Source of the DNA: Candidatus Acidiferrum typicum
Lineage (GTDB): Bacteria > Acidobacteriota > Terriglobia > Acidiferrales > UBA7541
Length of the DNA: 64,000 bases
NCBI GenBank assembly: GCA_002478115.1
Contig: DLMH01000136.1
Coordinates: 54,689 to 118,688 of the forward strand
Direction of reading: 5' to 3'
Shown here: positions 42,559 to 50,832 of the stretch, piece after piece
Position numbering within the stretch: position 1 is the stretch's first letter
Layout of the letters: the number at the start of each line of letters is the position of its first letter
Notes under the pieces: model-generated
The model's input: the letters and a program-made list of their open reading frames with translations, nothing else
Databases searched by the model: none
Told to the model about the DNA's origin: nothing
Position numbers and translations under genes: made by a program

Positions 42559-43342
42559 GGAGAAGATCCGGGTAGTCGGACATGATTCCGTCAACGCCTG
42601 CTGACGCCAGGAGCCGCATATGGGCGGGTGAGTTGACCGTCCAGCAAACCACCTGGAGATCCCGTTTGCGCGCTTCGTGGAGGAGGTTCGGGGTCACCAG
42701 GTCGCCGCGAACGGCAAGCTGCCGTGCGCCGATTTCCACGGCTTTCTGGAAGGGATTCTCGATCTGGCCATCGAACAGCAAGCCGACCATCAGGGTGGGG
42801 TCAATGTTTCGCAGGCTGGAGAGAATGACGGGATCGAAGGAAATAACCACCACGCGGGGGATTTCCCCGGATTCGCGAAGAGCGCTGATCAAGGCATGTT
42901 CGCCGCCCCAGAATCCGTTGGGTTTCAGCTCCAGGTAGAAGACCACATCGTTTTTCTTGGAAAATACGAGTATTTCTTCGAGCGTAGGTATGCGCTCTCC
43001 AATAAACTCGCTGGCGAACCAGGAGCCCGCATCGAGGCGCCGGATTTCCGCGAGGGTCATATGCTGAACCGCGCCGTGACCGCCAGTGGTACGATCAACG
43101 GTGTCGTCATGGATGGCGACAACGTGCGCGTCGCGCGTCAGTTGCAGATCGGTCTCGATAAAGGAGACGCCTTGCGCAACGGCTCGCCGGAAAGCGGCAA
43201 ATGTATTTTCCGGAGCGTAACCGGAAGCACCGCGATGGGCAATCGCCAACACGCGAAAAGCAACCTCCTGGGCAATCGCGCGGGCAGAGACACTCCACGG
43301 GGAGCGCGATTCCCTGTCGTATGCTAACACCGCAGAATGCAC
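42539..43342 (-). CDS. Glycerophosphodiester phosphodiesterase
   Basis: This 267-aa GDPD-fold enzyme hydrolyses glycerophosphodiesters to glycerol-3-phosphate and an alcohol. AHRGASGYAPENT, ETDLQLTRD and HDDTVDRTTGG supply the metal and catalytic residues, LELKP follows, and the barrel ends with DGIMSDYPDLLL. No signal peptide is evident, so it is probably cytoplasmic and UgpQ-like. The first 30 residues are not conserved, so a later start is possible. It converges on rsmA with a 20-bp overlap. Confidence 0.92.
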   Translation of the reverse strand: MHSAVLAYDRESRSPWSVSARAIAQEVAFRVLAIAHRGASGYAPENTFAAFRRAVAQGVSFIETDLQLTRDAHVVAIHDDTVDRTTGGHGAVQHMTLAEIRRLDAGSWFASEFIGERIPTLEEILVFSKKNDVVFYLELKPNGFWGGEHALISALRESGEIPRVVVISFDPVILSSLRNIDPTLMVGLLFDGQIENPFQKAVEIGARQLAVRGDLVTPNLLHEARKRDLQVVCWTVNSPAHMRLLASAGVDGIMSDYPDLLLTSLKK

Positions 43343-43371
43343 CTGGGAGACAATACCAGAGGGAGTGGCGC

Positions 43372-43992
43372 GTGAAGCTAAATGAGGAGCGCAGGGTGGC
43401 CGGTTTTAAACTCCTGCGGAAGGCATTTTGGGTGGGCCTGAGTCTGGCCCTGGGCGGATGGTCGGCAACGTTACCTGCTCTGGCGCAGAATTCACCGGCA
43501 GCCAGGAAGCAGGGCGGCGGGGAAAAGTATGCGGAAGGGCTGGCCCGGGAAGTGCACCACGAGTTGACTGCTCTTCCCTATGTCTCTGTCTTTGACCATA
43601 TCGCCTTTACCCTGAACGGAAACAACGTCACGCTAACGGGGCAGGTCGTCCGGCACACATTGAAGACCGAAGCGGAAGCAGCCGTGAAGAGCATCGCAGG
43701 TGTCGGGTCCGTGGTGAACCAAATTGAGGAGCTGCCCGCGTCGGCTGGGGACGATGATCTGCGGCGCGCCGTGTATCGCGCCATCTATGAGGACGCTGTG
43801 CTCTCCCGCTATGCCGTGGACGAGTTGCCATCCATCCATATCATCGTCAAAAATGGAAGCGTAGCGCTGGAGGGCCAGGTGGAAAACGAGGGAGACCGGA
43901 ACCGTGCCCTCGTGCGGGCTGGATTCGTGGCCAATGTTTCAAGCGTGAGGAACAATCTGGTTGTCCGTCCAAAGGAGAACACAAAGAAGTAG
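43372..43992 (+). CDS. Secreted protein with two BON domains
   Basis: This 206-aa protein has a signal peptide ending near LPALAQ. Two BON (phospholipid-binding, OsmY-like) domains follow at about 55-120 (FTLNGNNVTLTGQVVRHTLK) and 130-200 (IHIIVKNGSVALEGQVENEG). Such proteins are periplasmic and linked to envelope or osmotic stress. Translation is placed at GTG 43372 with AGAGGGAG upstream; no in-frame ATG gives a complete signal peptide without extra non-conserved sequence. Confidence 0.82.
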   Translation: MKLNEERRVAGFKLLRKAFWVGLSLALGGWSATLPALAQNSPAARKQGGGEKYAEGLAREVHHELTALPYVSVFDHIAFTLNGNNVTLTGQVVRHTLKTEAEAAVKSIAGVGSVVNQIEELPASAGDDDLRRAVYRAIYEDAVLSRYAVDELPSIHIIVKNGSVALEGQVENEGDRNRALVRAGFVANVSSVRNNLVVRPKENTKK

Positions 43993-44038
43993 CAGCGCAT
44001 CTGGAATGCAACGCGGAGAAATTGGGAGGGGATAGACG

Positions 44039-44491
44039 ATGGCGGAAGATAGAGGCCCGTACACGAATCAAGGCAATTGGCGGGACACTCCGGCGCGCCA
44101 GAAGCTCGTGGCCCTGCGCGAAGCGTTGTTGCGATTGCACAAGACACTTTTGGAGATGCAGCGGCGCGAGTACGAGAAAGCGCATGGCGCCGTCTCGGCG
44201 GGTGAGCTCTTCCGGTTAGTCGTTGATGACCCGCAATTCTCCTGGCTGCACAACATCTCCGAATTTGTAGTTCGCATCGATGAAGCGCTGGCGGCTGACG
44301 CCGAAATTACACCGGAAGATACTCGCGGAGCGATTGCGCTGGCGCGAAAGATCTTCGCGCCCACGGAAACGGGAGATGGCTTTCAAAAGAAGTATTTCGA
44401 TGCCATCCAGAAAGACCCCGCCGTGGTTATGGAACACGCCGAACTCGTACGCCTCTTTCATAATGAGCCGCCTGACGCAGAGAACGCATAA
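44039..44491 (+). CDS. Conserved hypothetical soluble helical protein
   Basis: This 150-aa protein has no signal peptide or membrane helix. It is almost wholly helical, with the segments REALLRLHKTLLEMQRREYE and VSAGELFRLVVDDPQFSWLH. I have a sense that similar proteins are widespread and uncharacterised, but I cannot name a family. The ATG follows GAGGGG by about nine bases. It is 46 bp downstream of the BON gene in the same direction. Confidence 0.65.
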   Translation: MAEDRGPYTNQGNWRDTPARQKLVALREALLRLHKTLLEMQRREYEKAHGAVSAGELFRLVVDDPQFSWLHNISEFVVRIDEALAADAEITPEDTRGAIALARKIFAPTETGDGFQKKYFDAIQKDPAVVMEHAELVRLFHNEPPDAENA

Positions 44492-44670
44492 GAAGGAATT
44501 CCTGGTCAATTGGAAACGCTGGTTCTCTTCCCCCGGCGCCGGCACCGGAGGATTCCTTTGCGGGTTGGCTTTCTCGCAAAACCCTCGCGCTTGACCTACA
44601 CTAGCCGTAGAGTTTGCTGCTTCCAGGGAATCCTGCCCAATGGAGAAGGATTTTCATCTGAGGGAGAACC

Positions 44671-45309
44671 ATGAGACTACCGCAATTCAGTGCGGTGCAT
44701 CGTCGCATCACGGAGATTCCACTGCTTGTGGCAGTGCTGGGCGCTCTTTTTTTTGCCCTGCCGTTGCGCGCCAAGGTAGTCGTCGATTTCGACCCCAATC
44801 TCGATTTCTCCAAGTACAAGACCTATGCTTTCATCGGCGGCGTTGAGAACCTGGTGGCGATCCAACTGAATCCCGACCTGATCGAGGACCGCATGCATCA
44901 CACGGTCGTGCGCGAGCTGGACAAGCGCGGATTGCACGAGGTGAAGCCCGAGGAAAATCCTGACCTGGTGGTGCGCTACTGGGCGAACAGTCCCGCGCAG
45001 TTGGATGTCGCCGTCGCTGGCGACTGGGGCCCCTACAACGCGTATGTCGGCGGCTACTGGGGTTTTCTCTTTGAAAGCGTCAGCGCCAGCAGTAAGAAGG
45101 AAGGCGCTCTGATTATCGATCTGATTGATCCAAAAACGAAGGGTCTGGCCTGGCGGCTTTACTTCGTTGGTAAGTTTACGAATCCTGACAAGGAATGGAA
45201 GAGGACCGACGAGGAAATCTCCAAGGGCTTCGAGGGCTATCCGCCCTCTGACAAGGCGAAAGAGGACAAGAAGCAAGAACGGGCCGAGCACCCGCCGAAA
45301 TCCCAGTGA
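44671..45309 (+). CDS. DUF4136 secreted protein
   Basis: This 212-aa protein has an N-terminal hydrophobic signal (LLVAVLGALFFALPLRA) and then DFDPNLDFSKYKTYAFIGG, the DUF4136 opening. The domain continues through LIEDRMHHTVVRELDKRGL and NPDLVVRYWAN. An acidic/basic tail (DKAKEDKKQERAEHPPK) is unlike the second DUF4136 protein at 61696. No lipobox cysteine is seen, so it is periplasmic or loosely bound. The function of the domain is unknown. Confidence 0.8.
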   Translation: MRLPQFSAVHRRITEIPLLVAVLGALFFALPLRAKVVVDFDPNLDFSKYKTYAFIGGVENLVAIQLNPDLIEDRMHHTVVRELDKRGLHEVKPEENPDLVVRYWANSPAQLDVAVAGDWGPYNAYVGGYWGFLFESVSASSKKEGALIIDLIDPKTKGLAWRLYFVGKFTNPDKEWKRTDEEISKGFEGYPPSDKAKEDKKQERAEHPPKSQ

Positions 45310-45430
45310 GGTTTGCCACCCCGTTTCTCCGTGATGAACCGCTTCGTTTTGATGATTTGAGCAGACTTCAAGTTTCTTCCGTTTCCCTGAACGCTCTACG
45401 GCCTACCGCCGGGATATACTTGTGCGCACC

Positions 45431-45988
45431 ATGACTGTGATTATTTCTCTGCTCCGTGGCGTCAACATCGGGGGCCATCACAAGATCAAGATGGACGCGC
45501 TTCGGGACCTCTATGAAAGCTTGGGGTTCCAGGGCGCGCAAACCTACGTGCAAAGCGGAAACGTTGTTTTCAGGACTAAAGCGGGCGATATTTCCAAGCT
45601 CGCTAGGCGCATCGAAGACGCCATCGAAAAGAACTTTGGCTTTCGCCCCGTTGTTGTGCCGCGGACCAGCGTGGAATTGAGAGACGTGATCTCTCGAAAC
45701 CCTTTCGCCATGCGCCGCGGCATCGATCCGAAGAAGCTGGCGGTTATGTTCCTTAAGGAGATTCCGAGCGCCGAATGTCTCCAAAATGCCCTGAAGATCA
45801 AGACGGCTCCGGAAGAGTTATGCATCGACGGGCGCGAGGCCTATATCTATTTCCCGAATGGCATGGCGCACCCAAAGATGTCCTGGCCGGCCATTGAGCG
45901 AGCCCTCAAAACTACGGGCACCGGCCACAACTGGAATACCGTGACGAAGCTGTTCGAGCTCGCCCAAGCGCTGGAAGCTTCGGCCTGA
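45431..45988 (+). CDS. DUF1697 family protein
   Basis: This 185-aa cytoplasmic protein starts ISLLRGVNIGGHHKIKMDAL, the DUF1697 signature, continues QTYVQSGNVVF and PVVVPRTSVELRDVI, and ends with TGTGHNWNTVTKLFELA. The family is widespread and uncharacterised. A GTG nine bases upstream (45422) is an alternative start. Confidence 0.87.
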   Translation: MTVIISLLRGVNIGGHHKIKMDALRDLYESLGFQGAQTYVQSGNVVFRTKAGDISKLARRIEDAIEKNFGFRPVVVPRTSVELRDVISRNPFAMRRGIDPKKLAVMFLKEIPSAECLQNALKIKTAPEELCIDGREAYIYFPNGMAHPKMSWPAIERALKTTGTGHNWNTVTKLFELAQALEASA

Positions 45989-46056
45989 TCTCCTACGCCA
46001 CTCCCGCGGGAGCGGCTGCGGGGTTCGCGCCAGATGGCGGCGGCTGCAGATCAGAG

Positions 46057-46091
46057 AGAAAGGCCTCAGGCCCGAAGGCCTGAGCTACAGG
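46057..46091 (-). repeat. Hairpin repeat module C, reverse orientation
   Basis: On the minus strand this reads CTGTAGCTCAGGCCTTCGGG then CCTGAGGCCTTTCT. It matches 15650-15683 with one change in the loop. It stands between the DUF1697 and SnoaL-like genes. Confidence 0.7.
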
Positions 46092-46122
46092 GAGAGCAAC
46101 GAGGCGAGCGATGGATGGGAAT

Positions 46123-46572
46123 TCAGCCCTTGGAAGCCGTTTCCTTGTTTCGGTTTGGTGCTGGAAGGGCTCCGAGCTGTCGTAGCAAGCCAACCGCATC
46201 CCATCGCGCATTGGAGTCGAGAATCTTTCCATCCCGGATGAAGTGAATGGTGATGCCTTCCACGGAAACTTTCTTGCCGGTGGCGGGGATGTTCATGAAG
46301 TCGCCCTTGTGCGTTGCGGAAAGCACCCAGGAAGCAACAACCTTTTCTTTCTCAGCGATTAGGTCGTCCAACGTAAAACGCAAATCGGGAAAACTGGCGG
46401 TCAGCTCCAGGATGCGGCGGCGGTACATTTCCGGGCCAACCTGCGAGCCACTGACGAACGGGTCATTCAGCGCATGGCTAGGGGAGATGAGCTCGGCCAC
46501 CAGGTCGAGTTTGCGCTTGTTCCAGACTTCATCGTAGAGGCGGCGAACGATGTTTTTGTTCTCCGTGGACAT
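46123..46572 (-). CDS. SnoaL-like ester cyclase family protein
   Basis: This 149-aa NTF2-fold protein starts NKNIVRRLYDEVWNKRKLDL and contains PSHALNDPFVSG, LRFTLDDLIAEKEKVVASWV and the characteristic GKKVSVEGITIHFIRDGKI. Members include polyketide cyclases and many uncharacterised soil-bacterial proteins. The substrate is unknown. No neighbour points to a pathway. Confidence 0.82.
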   Translation of the reverse strand: MSTENKNIVRRLYDEVWNKRKLDLVAELISPSHALNDPFVSGSQVGPEMYRRRILELTASFPDLRFTLDDLIAEKEKVVASWVLSATHKGDFMNIPATGKKVSVEGITIHFIRDGKILDSNARWDAVGLLRQLGALPAPNRNKETASKG

Positions 46573-46778
46573 AGGAATTGTCTTCCTCCGGAATATTGTC
46601 CTGGCATGAAGAAAGAAACCGCCCTACCTGCCGGAATGGGTATGAAGAGATTGAGGGAGTAAGGCTCGTGAAAGACTACTCCTGAGTTGGTCGGGTTGCA
46701 ATGGTGTTTCGCCGTGGCGCACGGCGGGCGAATCCGTGTCCAGTCAGCGACGGAAAGCAAATGGCTCGGAAGCCGGAG

Positions 46779-49163
46779 TTAGAGCGGTTGCGCGGGGGCT
46801 TCGGCAAGAATAGAGGAGAGCGTTGACGTGAAGAAAGCGGCGTCGGAGGCAGAGAAGATCAACGGTGGACGCAGCTTAAGCACATTGTGATGAGGGCCGT
46901 CCGTGCCGGCGAGGATGCCCAAGTCGCGCAAACGGTTGACCACGTAGTGGGCCTGGGCGGTGGCGGGAGTGCGCTTGTCGCGATCGCTGACAAGATCGAT
47001 GCCCAGGAAAAGACCCCTGCCACGCACGTCACCAATGAGCGGATATTGTGCTTGCAGGGATCGCAAGTCTCGCAGCCATCCGGAGCCGACTTTCAGGGCA
47101 TTTTGCTGGAGTTGGTTTTCTTCGAGGACATCAAGAACGGCCAGGCCCGCGGCGCACGCAACGGGGTTGCCGCCGAATGTGCTGAAGAACTCCATGCCGT
47201 TTGCAAATGAGGCGGCGATTTCTGCAGTAGTCACAACGGCGGCGAGCGGGAACGCGTTGCCGATCGGCTTGCCGAACACGGCGATGTCCGGCACCACATC
47301 CTGCGTTTCAAATCCCCAAAAGTGCGTCCCGAGACGTCCGAAACCCACCTGCACTTCATCGGCGATGCAGACTGCGCCCGCAGCGCGCACGTGCTTGTAG
47401 ACTTCGCTGAGATAGCCCGGCGGAAAAACGATCTGGCCGGCGACACTTGGCAGCGTTTCCGCGATGAAAGCAGCGGCCCCGCGCCGATCACTTTTCAATT
47501 CATCCAAAATCCCCGCGACGTGTGCGGCATATTTCTTGCCGAGATCGGATTCGCCGCGCCGGTAGACGCCGCGATAGTCGTCGGCAATCGGAGCGACATG
47601 CACCCACGGCTTTTGGCCTTTTCCACCCGGACCGTTGAATTTGTAGGGACTGCTATCAATGAGGGTGGAGGTGTGGCCGTGGTAGGCGTGCTCTAGAACG
47701 ATGACATCTTCCCTCCCCGTGTGGGTGCGCGCCAGGCGAAGCGCCAGCTCATTGGCTTCGCTGCCGGAATTCACAAAGAAACAGAAGCGTAGCGATGCGG
47801 GAAGCAGCGCCGTAAGACGCTGCGCGTAGCGAAGCATATTGTCGTGGAGGTAGCGCGTGTTGGTGTTGAGGAGCGCGACCTGTTTCTGCACGGCTTGCAC
47901 GACGCGCGGATGGGAATGGCCGACCAGCGGAACATTGTTATAGACGTCCAGGAACGCGCGACCCCTGTCGTCGTAAAGATATTGCATCCAGCCGCGAACG
48001 ATCTTGAGCGGGCGGTCATAGGAGAGACTGAGATTGGAAGAGAAGAGTTTGCGGCGGGTGGACAGGGATTGTTCGAGCGAGGGGAGGAACTCCGTCGAGC
48101 CCGAGCAGCCTGACGATTGTGCATTGCGCGGCGAAGATGTCGCGGCGAGAAGTCGCTCATTGGCCTGGAGCAGCGGCATTTTGGCGAGCCGCTCGAGCGC
48201 AGACCACGCGGGAGCCTCGGTAACGGTGACGTAAGGATCGTCAGGAATGAGAGATTTGCGATGCGCGGAGTTGATGACGCTGACGGCGAGCCGCGTGGCC
48301 ATCAGCGTGAAAAACACGGCAATTTCGTCCTCGTTCAGAGGAAAACGCCGATGATATCCGGCGAGGACCGAAGCGGCGGCGGAGACCGGGTCATCCTTGC
48401 CGAGAATCGCGTAGGCCGCGGCGACGGCCGGCTCCGCAACGGTCAGGCCTGTGTGCATGTCACCAAAATCGATGACGCTCACGACCTCCCTGGGTTTCGA
48501 CGAAACCGGCTCGACAAGAGCGTTGTGATCGTTGGCATCGCCATAGATGACGCTGCGCCGGAGGCGGTGGAAGCGGGGAACAGCCTCCTGCTGAAAGAGA
48601 TTCAGGAAATGCTCAGCAAGAGCGCGCCGCTGGGGATCAACGACAGCGGGAAGTTTCTCGAAGGCCCACAGCGAACGGCTGAGGTCCCATTTCAAAATGC
48701 GGTTTGCCGCCGGGTGAGAAAAATCCAGGAGGGCCGCGTCCATCTCGGCAAGGAGGCGGCCGAGACTCTCCAGGAGTTCGGGCGTATGGGGTTGCACTTC
48801 GGCCAGTGCGGAACCAGGCAGGAACGAGAGCAGCCAAACGATGCGGCGAGGGCCATCGGCGGTTTCGATGTGCGCGAACAATTGGCCGCTGGAGTTGGGA
48901 ATCGCCCGGGGAAGTGCAAGATGCGGCGCGCGGCCAGCCAGATGGGTGAGCGCCCGGCACTGCATGTCGACGAAAGAAGTTTCGCGGGCGGCGTGCATGA
49001 TTTTCAGAACGAAAGCGCGTCCATCTGGAGTGGCCAGATGGAAGTTATCGTCGTATTCGCCGGGCAGAGGCCGCACCTCCGCGCGGAGTGAATAGAGTTC
49101 AATGGCAATGCGCGCGGCTTCCGCCGGAGAAAGAGGAGGAGTAACGCGAGATTCCGGTAGCAT
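46779..49163 (-). CDS. Fused APH-type kinase and class III PLP phospho-lyase/aminotransferase
   Basis: This 794-aa two-domain protein has an N-terminal aminoglycoside-phosphotransferase-like kinase (about 15-330), with VIYGDANDHNALV as catalytic loop and VIDFGDM as metal motif. The C-terminal domain (about 370-794) is a fold-I PLP enzyme with HAYHGHTSTLIDSSPYKF, FVNSGSEANELALRLAR and the PLP lysine in FGKPIGN. These motifs match the AGXT2L1/AGXT2L2 phospho-lyases. In animals hydroxylysine kinase and 5-phosphohydroxylysine phospho-lyase are separate proteins; here both steps would sit on one chain. Ethanolamine phosphate is the alternative substrate. The start at 49163 is used because upstream frame overlaps the MFS gene. 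Confidence 0.85.
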   Translation of the reverse strand: MLPESRVTPPLSPAEAARIAIELYSLRAEVRPLPGEYDDNFHLATPDGRAFVLKIMHAARETSFVDMQCRALTHLAGRAPHLALPRAIPNSSGQLFAHIETADGPRRIVWLLSFLPGSALAEVQPHTPELLESLGRLLAEMDAALLDFSHPAANRILKWDLSRSLWAFEKLPAVVDPQRRALAEHFLNLFQQEAVPRFHRLRRSVIYGDANDHNALVEPVSSKPREVVSVIDFGDMHTGLTVAEPAVAAAYAILGKDDPVSAAASVLAGYHRRFPLNEDEIAVFFTLMATRLAVSVINSAHRKSLIPDDPYVTVTEAPAWSALERLAKMPLLQANERLLAATSSPRNAQSSGCSGSTEFLPSLEQSLSTRRKLFSSNLSLSYDRPLKIVRGWMQYLYDDRGRAFLDVYNNVPLVGHSHPRVVQAVQKQVALLNTNTRYLHDNMLRYAQRLTALLPASLRFCFFVNSGSEANELALRLARTHTGREDVIVLEHAYHGHTSTLIDSSPYKFNGPGGKGQKPWVHVAPIADDYRGVYRRGESDLGKKYAAHVAGILDELKSDRRGAAAFIAETLPSVAGQIVFPPGYLSEVYKHVRAAGAVCIADEVQVGFGRLGTHFWGFETQDVVPDIAVFGKPIGNAFPLAAVVTTAEIAASFANGMEFFSTFGGNPVACAAGLAVLDVLEENQLQQNALKVGSGWLRDLRSLQAQYPLIGDVRGRGLFLGIDLVSDRDKRTPATAQAHYVVNRLRDLGILAGTDGPHHNVLKLRPPLIFSASDAAFFTSTLSSILAEAPAQPL

Positions 49164-49261
49164 GAACGAAATTGTAGCGAGTGGACTGCAGGTTCGTCCA
49201 ATCGCTTGGGCAAAGCAACGGCAGGCGCCTTTCCTTCCCATTTGCAGGCGTGGATTGAATT

Positions 49262-50506
49262 TTATGCCGGTACAGATCGTGGACGCGCGCGCAACGAGAG
49301 TATGACCATGACAGCAGTGACGGCCGCTGGCAGGATCAGACCGGCTCGCAACGAGTTCGTATGCGCCGCGATGATGCCGACAAGCCAGGGCAGAACGGCC
49401 CCGCCAAGTCCCGCGCCTCCGAAATAAAGAGCGCCGAGCCAGTTCGCATCCTCGCGAAATGTTTCTGCGAACCAGGTGACGTACAGGGGATATTGCGGCG
49501 CAAGCCCGAAGCCCGCCACCGCCGCGCCGGCCTGGAGCAACAACGGTGTCTGCGAGTAAGCGACGATTCCCGCGCCAGCCACTGCGCAGAGCAACCCACC
49601 CGCGCTGATGGCCGCTTGCGATAGGCGCCGGAGGGCCAGAGGCGCGAACCCACGGCCAATTAAGAGGAAGAGGTAAAAAACCAAAGGGGCCAGCGTCCAG
49701 GTGGAACTGCCCATGCCGGGCATGCGTTTTTCGTAAGCAGCCACCCAGCCGCCGAGGGCACTTTCCACGCCCACGTACAAAAAGAAAAGCAAGAGCAGGG
49801 GGACAGCAGAGACGTGACGCATCTGGGCGAGCCAGGCTCCGGGCAATCTTCCTGGAGGTTTCGTTGTGCGCACACGGGTTGTTGTCGGACGGGTGAAATA
49901 AAGCACGGAAAAGATCAGCGCGAGCGCGGCAAGAGAGGCGGTGAAGCCACGAAGGCCGAGCGAAGGCAAGAGAGCGGCGAGCAGGAATGGGCACAGGACC
50001 GCTCCAATTCCCCAGGAGAAATTCAGGAGGCTGACGGCGGCTGCGGTGTTCGCGGAAGGCAACTGCGTGGCGCGAAGGTTTGAAGTGGGAACAGAGAGGC
50101 CCATGGCGATGCCATAAAGGAATATAAGAAGGCAGGCAAGGGGCCAGGGGCCGGCCCCTAGAAATGAGAAGCCGATCGCAAAGACGAGGAAACTGATTGC
50201 CATTACCTTGGAAAATCCGATTCGCGGAAGCAGCAGACCCGTCAGCAAATTCCCCAGCACACTTCCAGAGTATTCCGCGGTAAAGAGAAAACCGGCTTGA
50301 GAATCGCTGAGAGACCAGTGGCGCGCGAGATGAGGGAGTAGCGGCCCGAGCAGAATGGTGACGATGCCGATGTAAACAAAACCACTGTGGAGACGCGCCC
50401 ACTCCGTACGAGCGCTGACAGTAGTAAATGGCTCTGTAGGAGTTGGGGGTTGGCCGGGAGTCCCGCCGCTGGCGGAGGAGGTTAGAGAAGAATGCCGGTC
50501 AGGCAT
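49262..50506 (-). CDS. MFS transporter
   Basis: This major facilitator of about 414 aa has about 12 membrane helices. A motif-A-like LLTGLLLPRIGFSKVM after helix 2 and GIAMGLSVPTSNL in the first half are visible. A polar Ser/Pro/Thr-rich N-terminus of about 40 residues precedes helix 1. A GTG at 50533 is an alternative start; neither has a clear ribosome site. It lies directly upstream of the kinase/phospho-lyase fusion on the same strand, so it may import that enzyme's substrate, but the sequence gives no specificity. Confidence 0.85.
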   Translation of the reverse strand: MPDRHSSLTSSASGGTPGQPPTPTEPFTTVSARTEWARLHSGFVYIGIVTILLGPLLPHLARHWSLSDSQAGFLFTAEYSGSVLGNLLTGLLLPRIGFSKVMAISFLVFAIGFSFLGAGPWPLACLLIFLYGIAMGLSVPTSNLRATQLPSANTAAAVSLLNFSWGIGAVLCPFLLAALLPSLGLRGFTASLAALALIFSVLYFTRPTTTRVRTTKPPGRLPGAWLAQMRHVSAVPLLLLFFLYVGVESALGGWVAAYEKRMPGMGSSTWTLAPLVFYLFLLIGRGFAPLALRRLSQAAISAGGLLCAVAGAGIVAYSQTPLLLQAGAAVAGFGLAPQYPLYVTWFAETFREDANWLGALYFGGAGLGGAVLPWLVGIIAAHTNSLRAGLILPAAVTAVMVILSLRARPRSVPA

Positions 50507-50644
50507 GAGGAGTTCGCAGAGGGAGTCTGGCACAACTTGCAGGGTGGGACAAGCCAGGTGGAGTATACTTACGATTCCTTAATGCGCCGCTCACCGTTTT
50601 CTTAGAGCGTTTGCGTAGGCTGGTGTGCGGGCCAGGAGCCATAC

Positions 50645-50731
50645 ATGACTGATCTGATTTTTGTGATGTGCACGATACTGTTTTTCGCCCTCGGCATTTT
50701 GTACTTGAAGGGCTGCGAGCGGCTGAAATAG
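50645..50731 (+). CDS. 28-aa single-helix peptide leading the kdp operon
   Basis: The frame encodes MTDLIFVMCTILFFALGILY followed by LKGCERLK: one membrane helix and a short basic tail. From memory, similar short peptides ending in a GCERL or GCDRL block precede kdpF in other phyla. It ends 12 bp before kdpF. A TATACT that could be a -10 lies at 50564-50569. It is too short for standard gene callers and may be a Kdp accessory subunit. Confidence 0.55.
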   Translation: MTDLIFVMCTILFFALGILYLKGCERLK

Positions 50732-50743
50732 AGGGCTGAGACC

Positions 50744-50830
50744 ATGCTGGGGAATATTCTTCTGATCGTAATTTCCATTCTTCTTTGCGGCTACTTGCTC
50801 TACGCGCTGCTGAAACCGGAGAAATTCTAG
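50744..50830 (+). CDS. kdpF: KdpF subunit of the K+-transporting ATPase
   Basis: The 28-aa single-helix peptide MLGNILLIVISILLCGYLLY with tail ALLKPEKF has the KdpF pattern, a hydrophobic helix then G-Y-L-x-Y-A-L and a short charged end. KdpF stabilises the KdpABC complex in the membrane. A GAGG element lies about nine bases upstream, and the stop is 2 bases before kdpA. Confidence 0.85.
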   Translation: MLGNILLIVISILLCGYLLYALLKPEKF

Positions 50831-50832
50831 CC

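Noticed and set aside
49164..50402. N-terminal extension of the kinase/phospho-lyase frame, giving about 1207 residues
   Set aside because: It lies over the MFS transporter gene in another frame, is Arg/Pro/Ser-rich without a domain, and the kinase begins properly at 49163.
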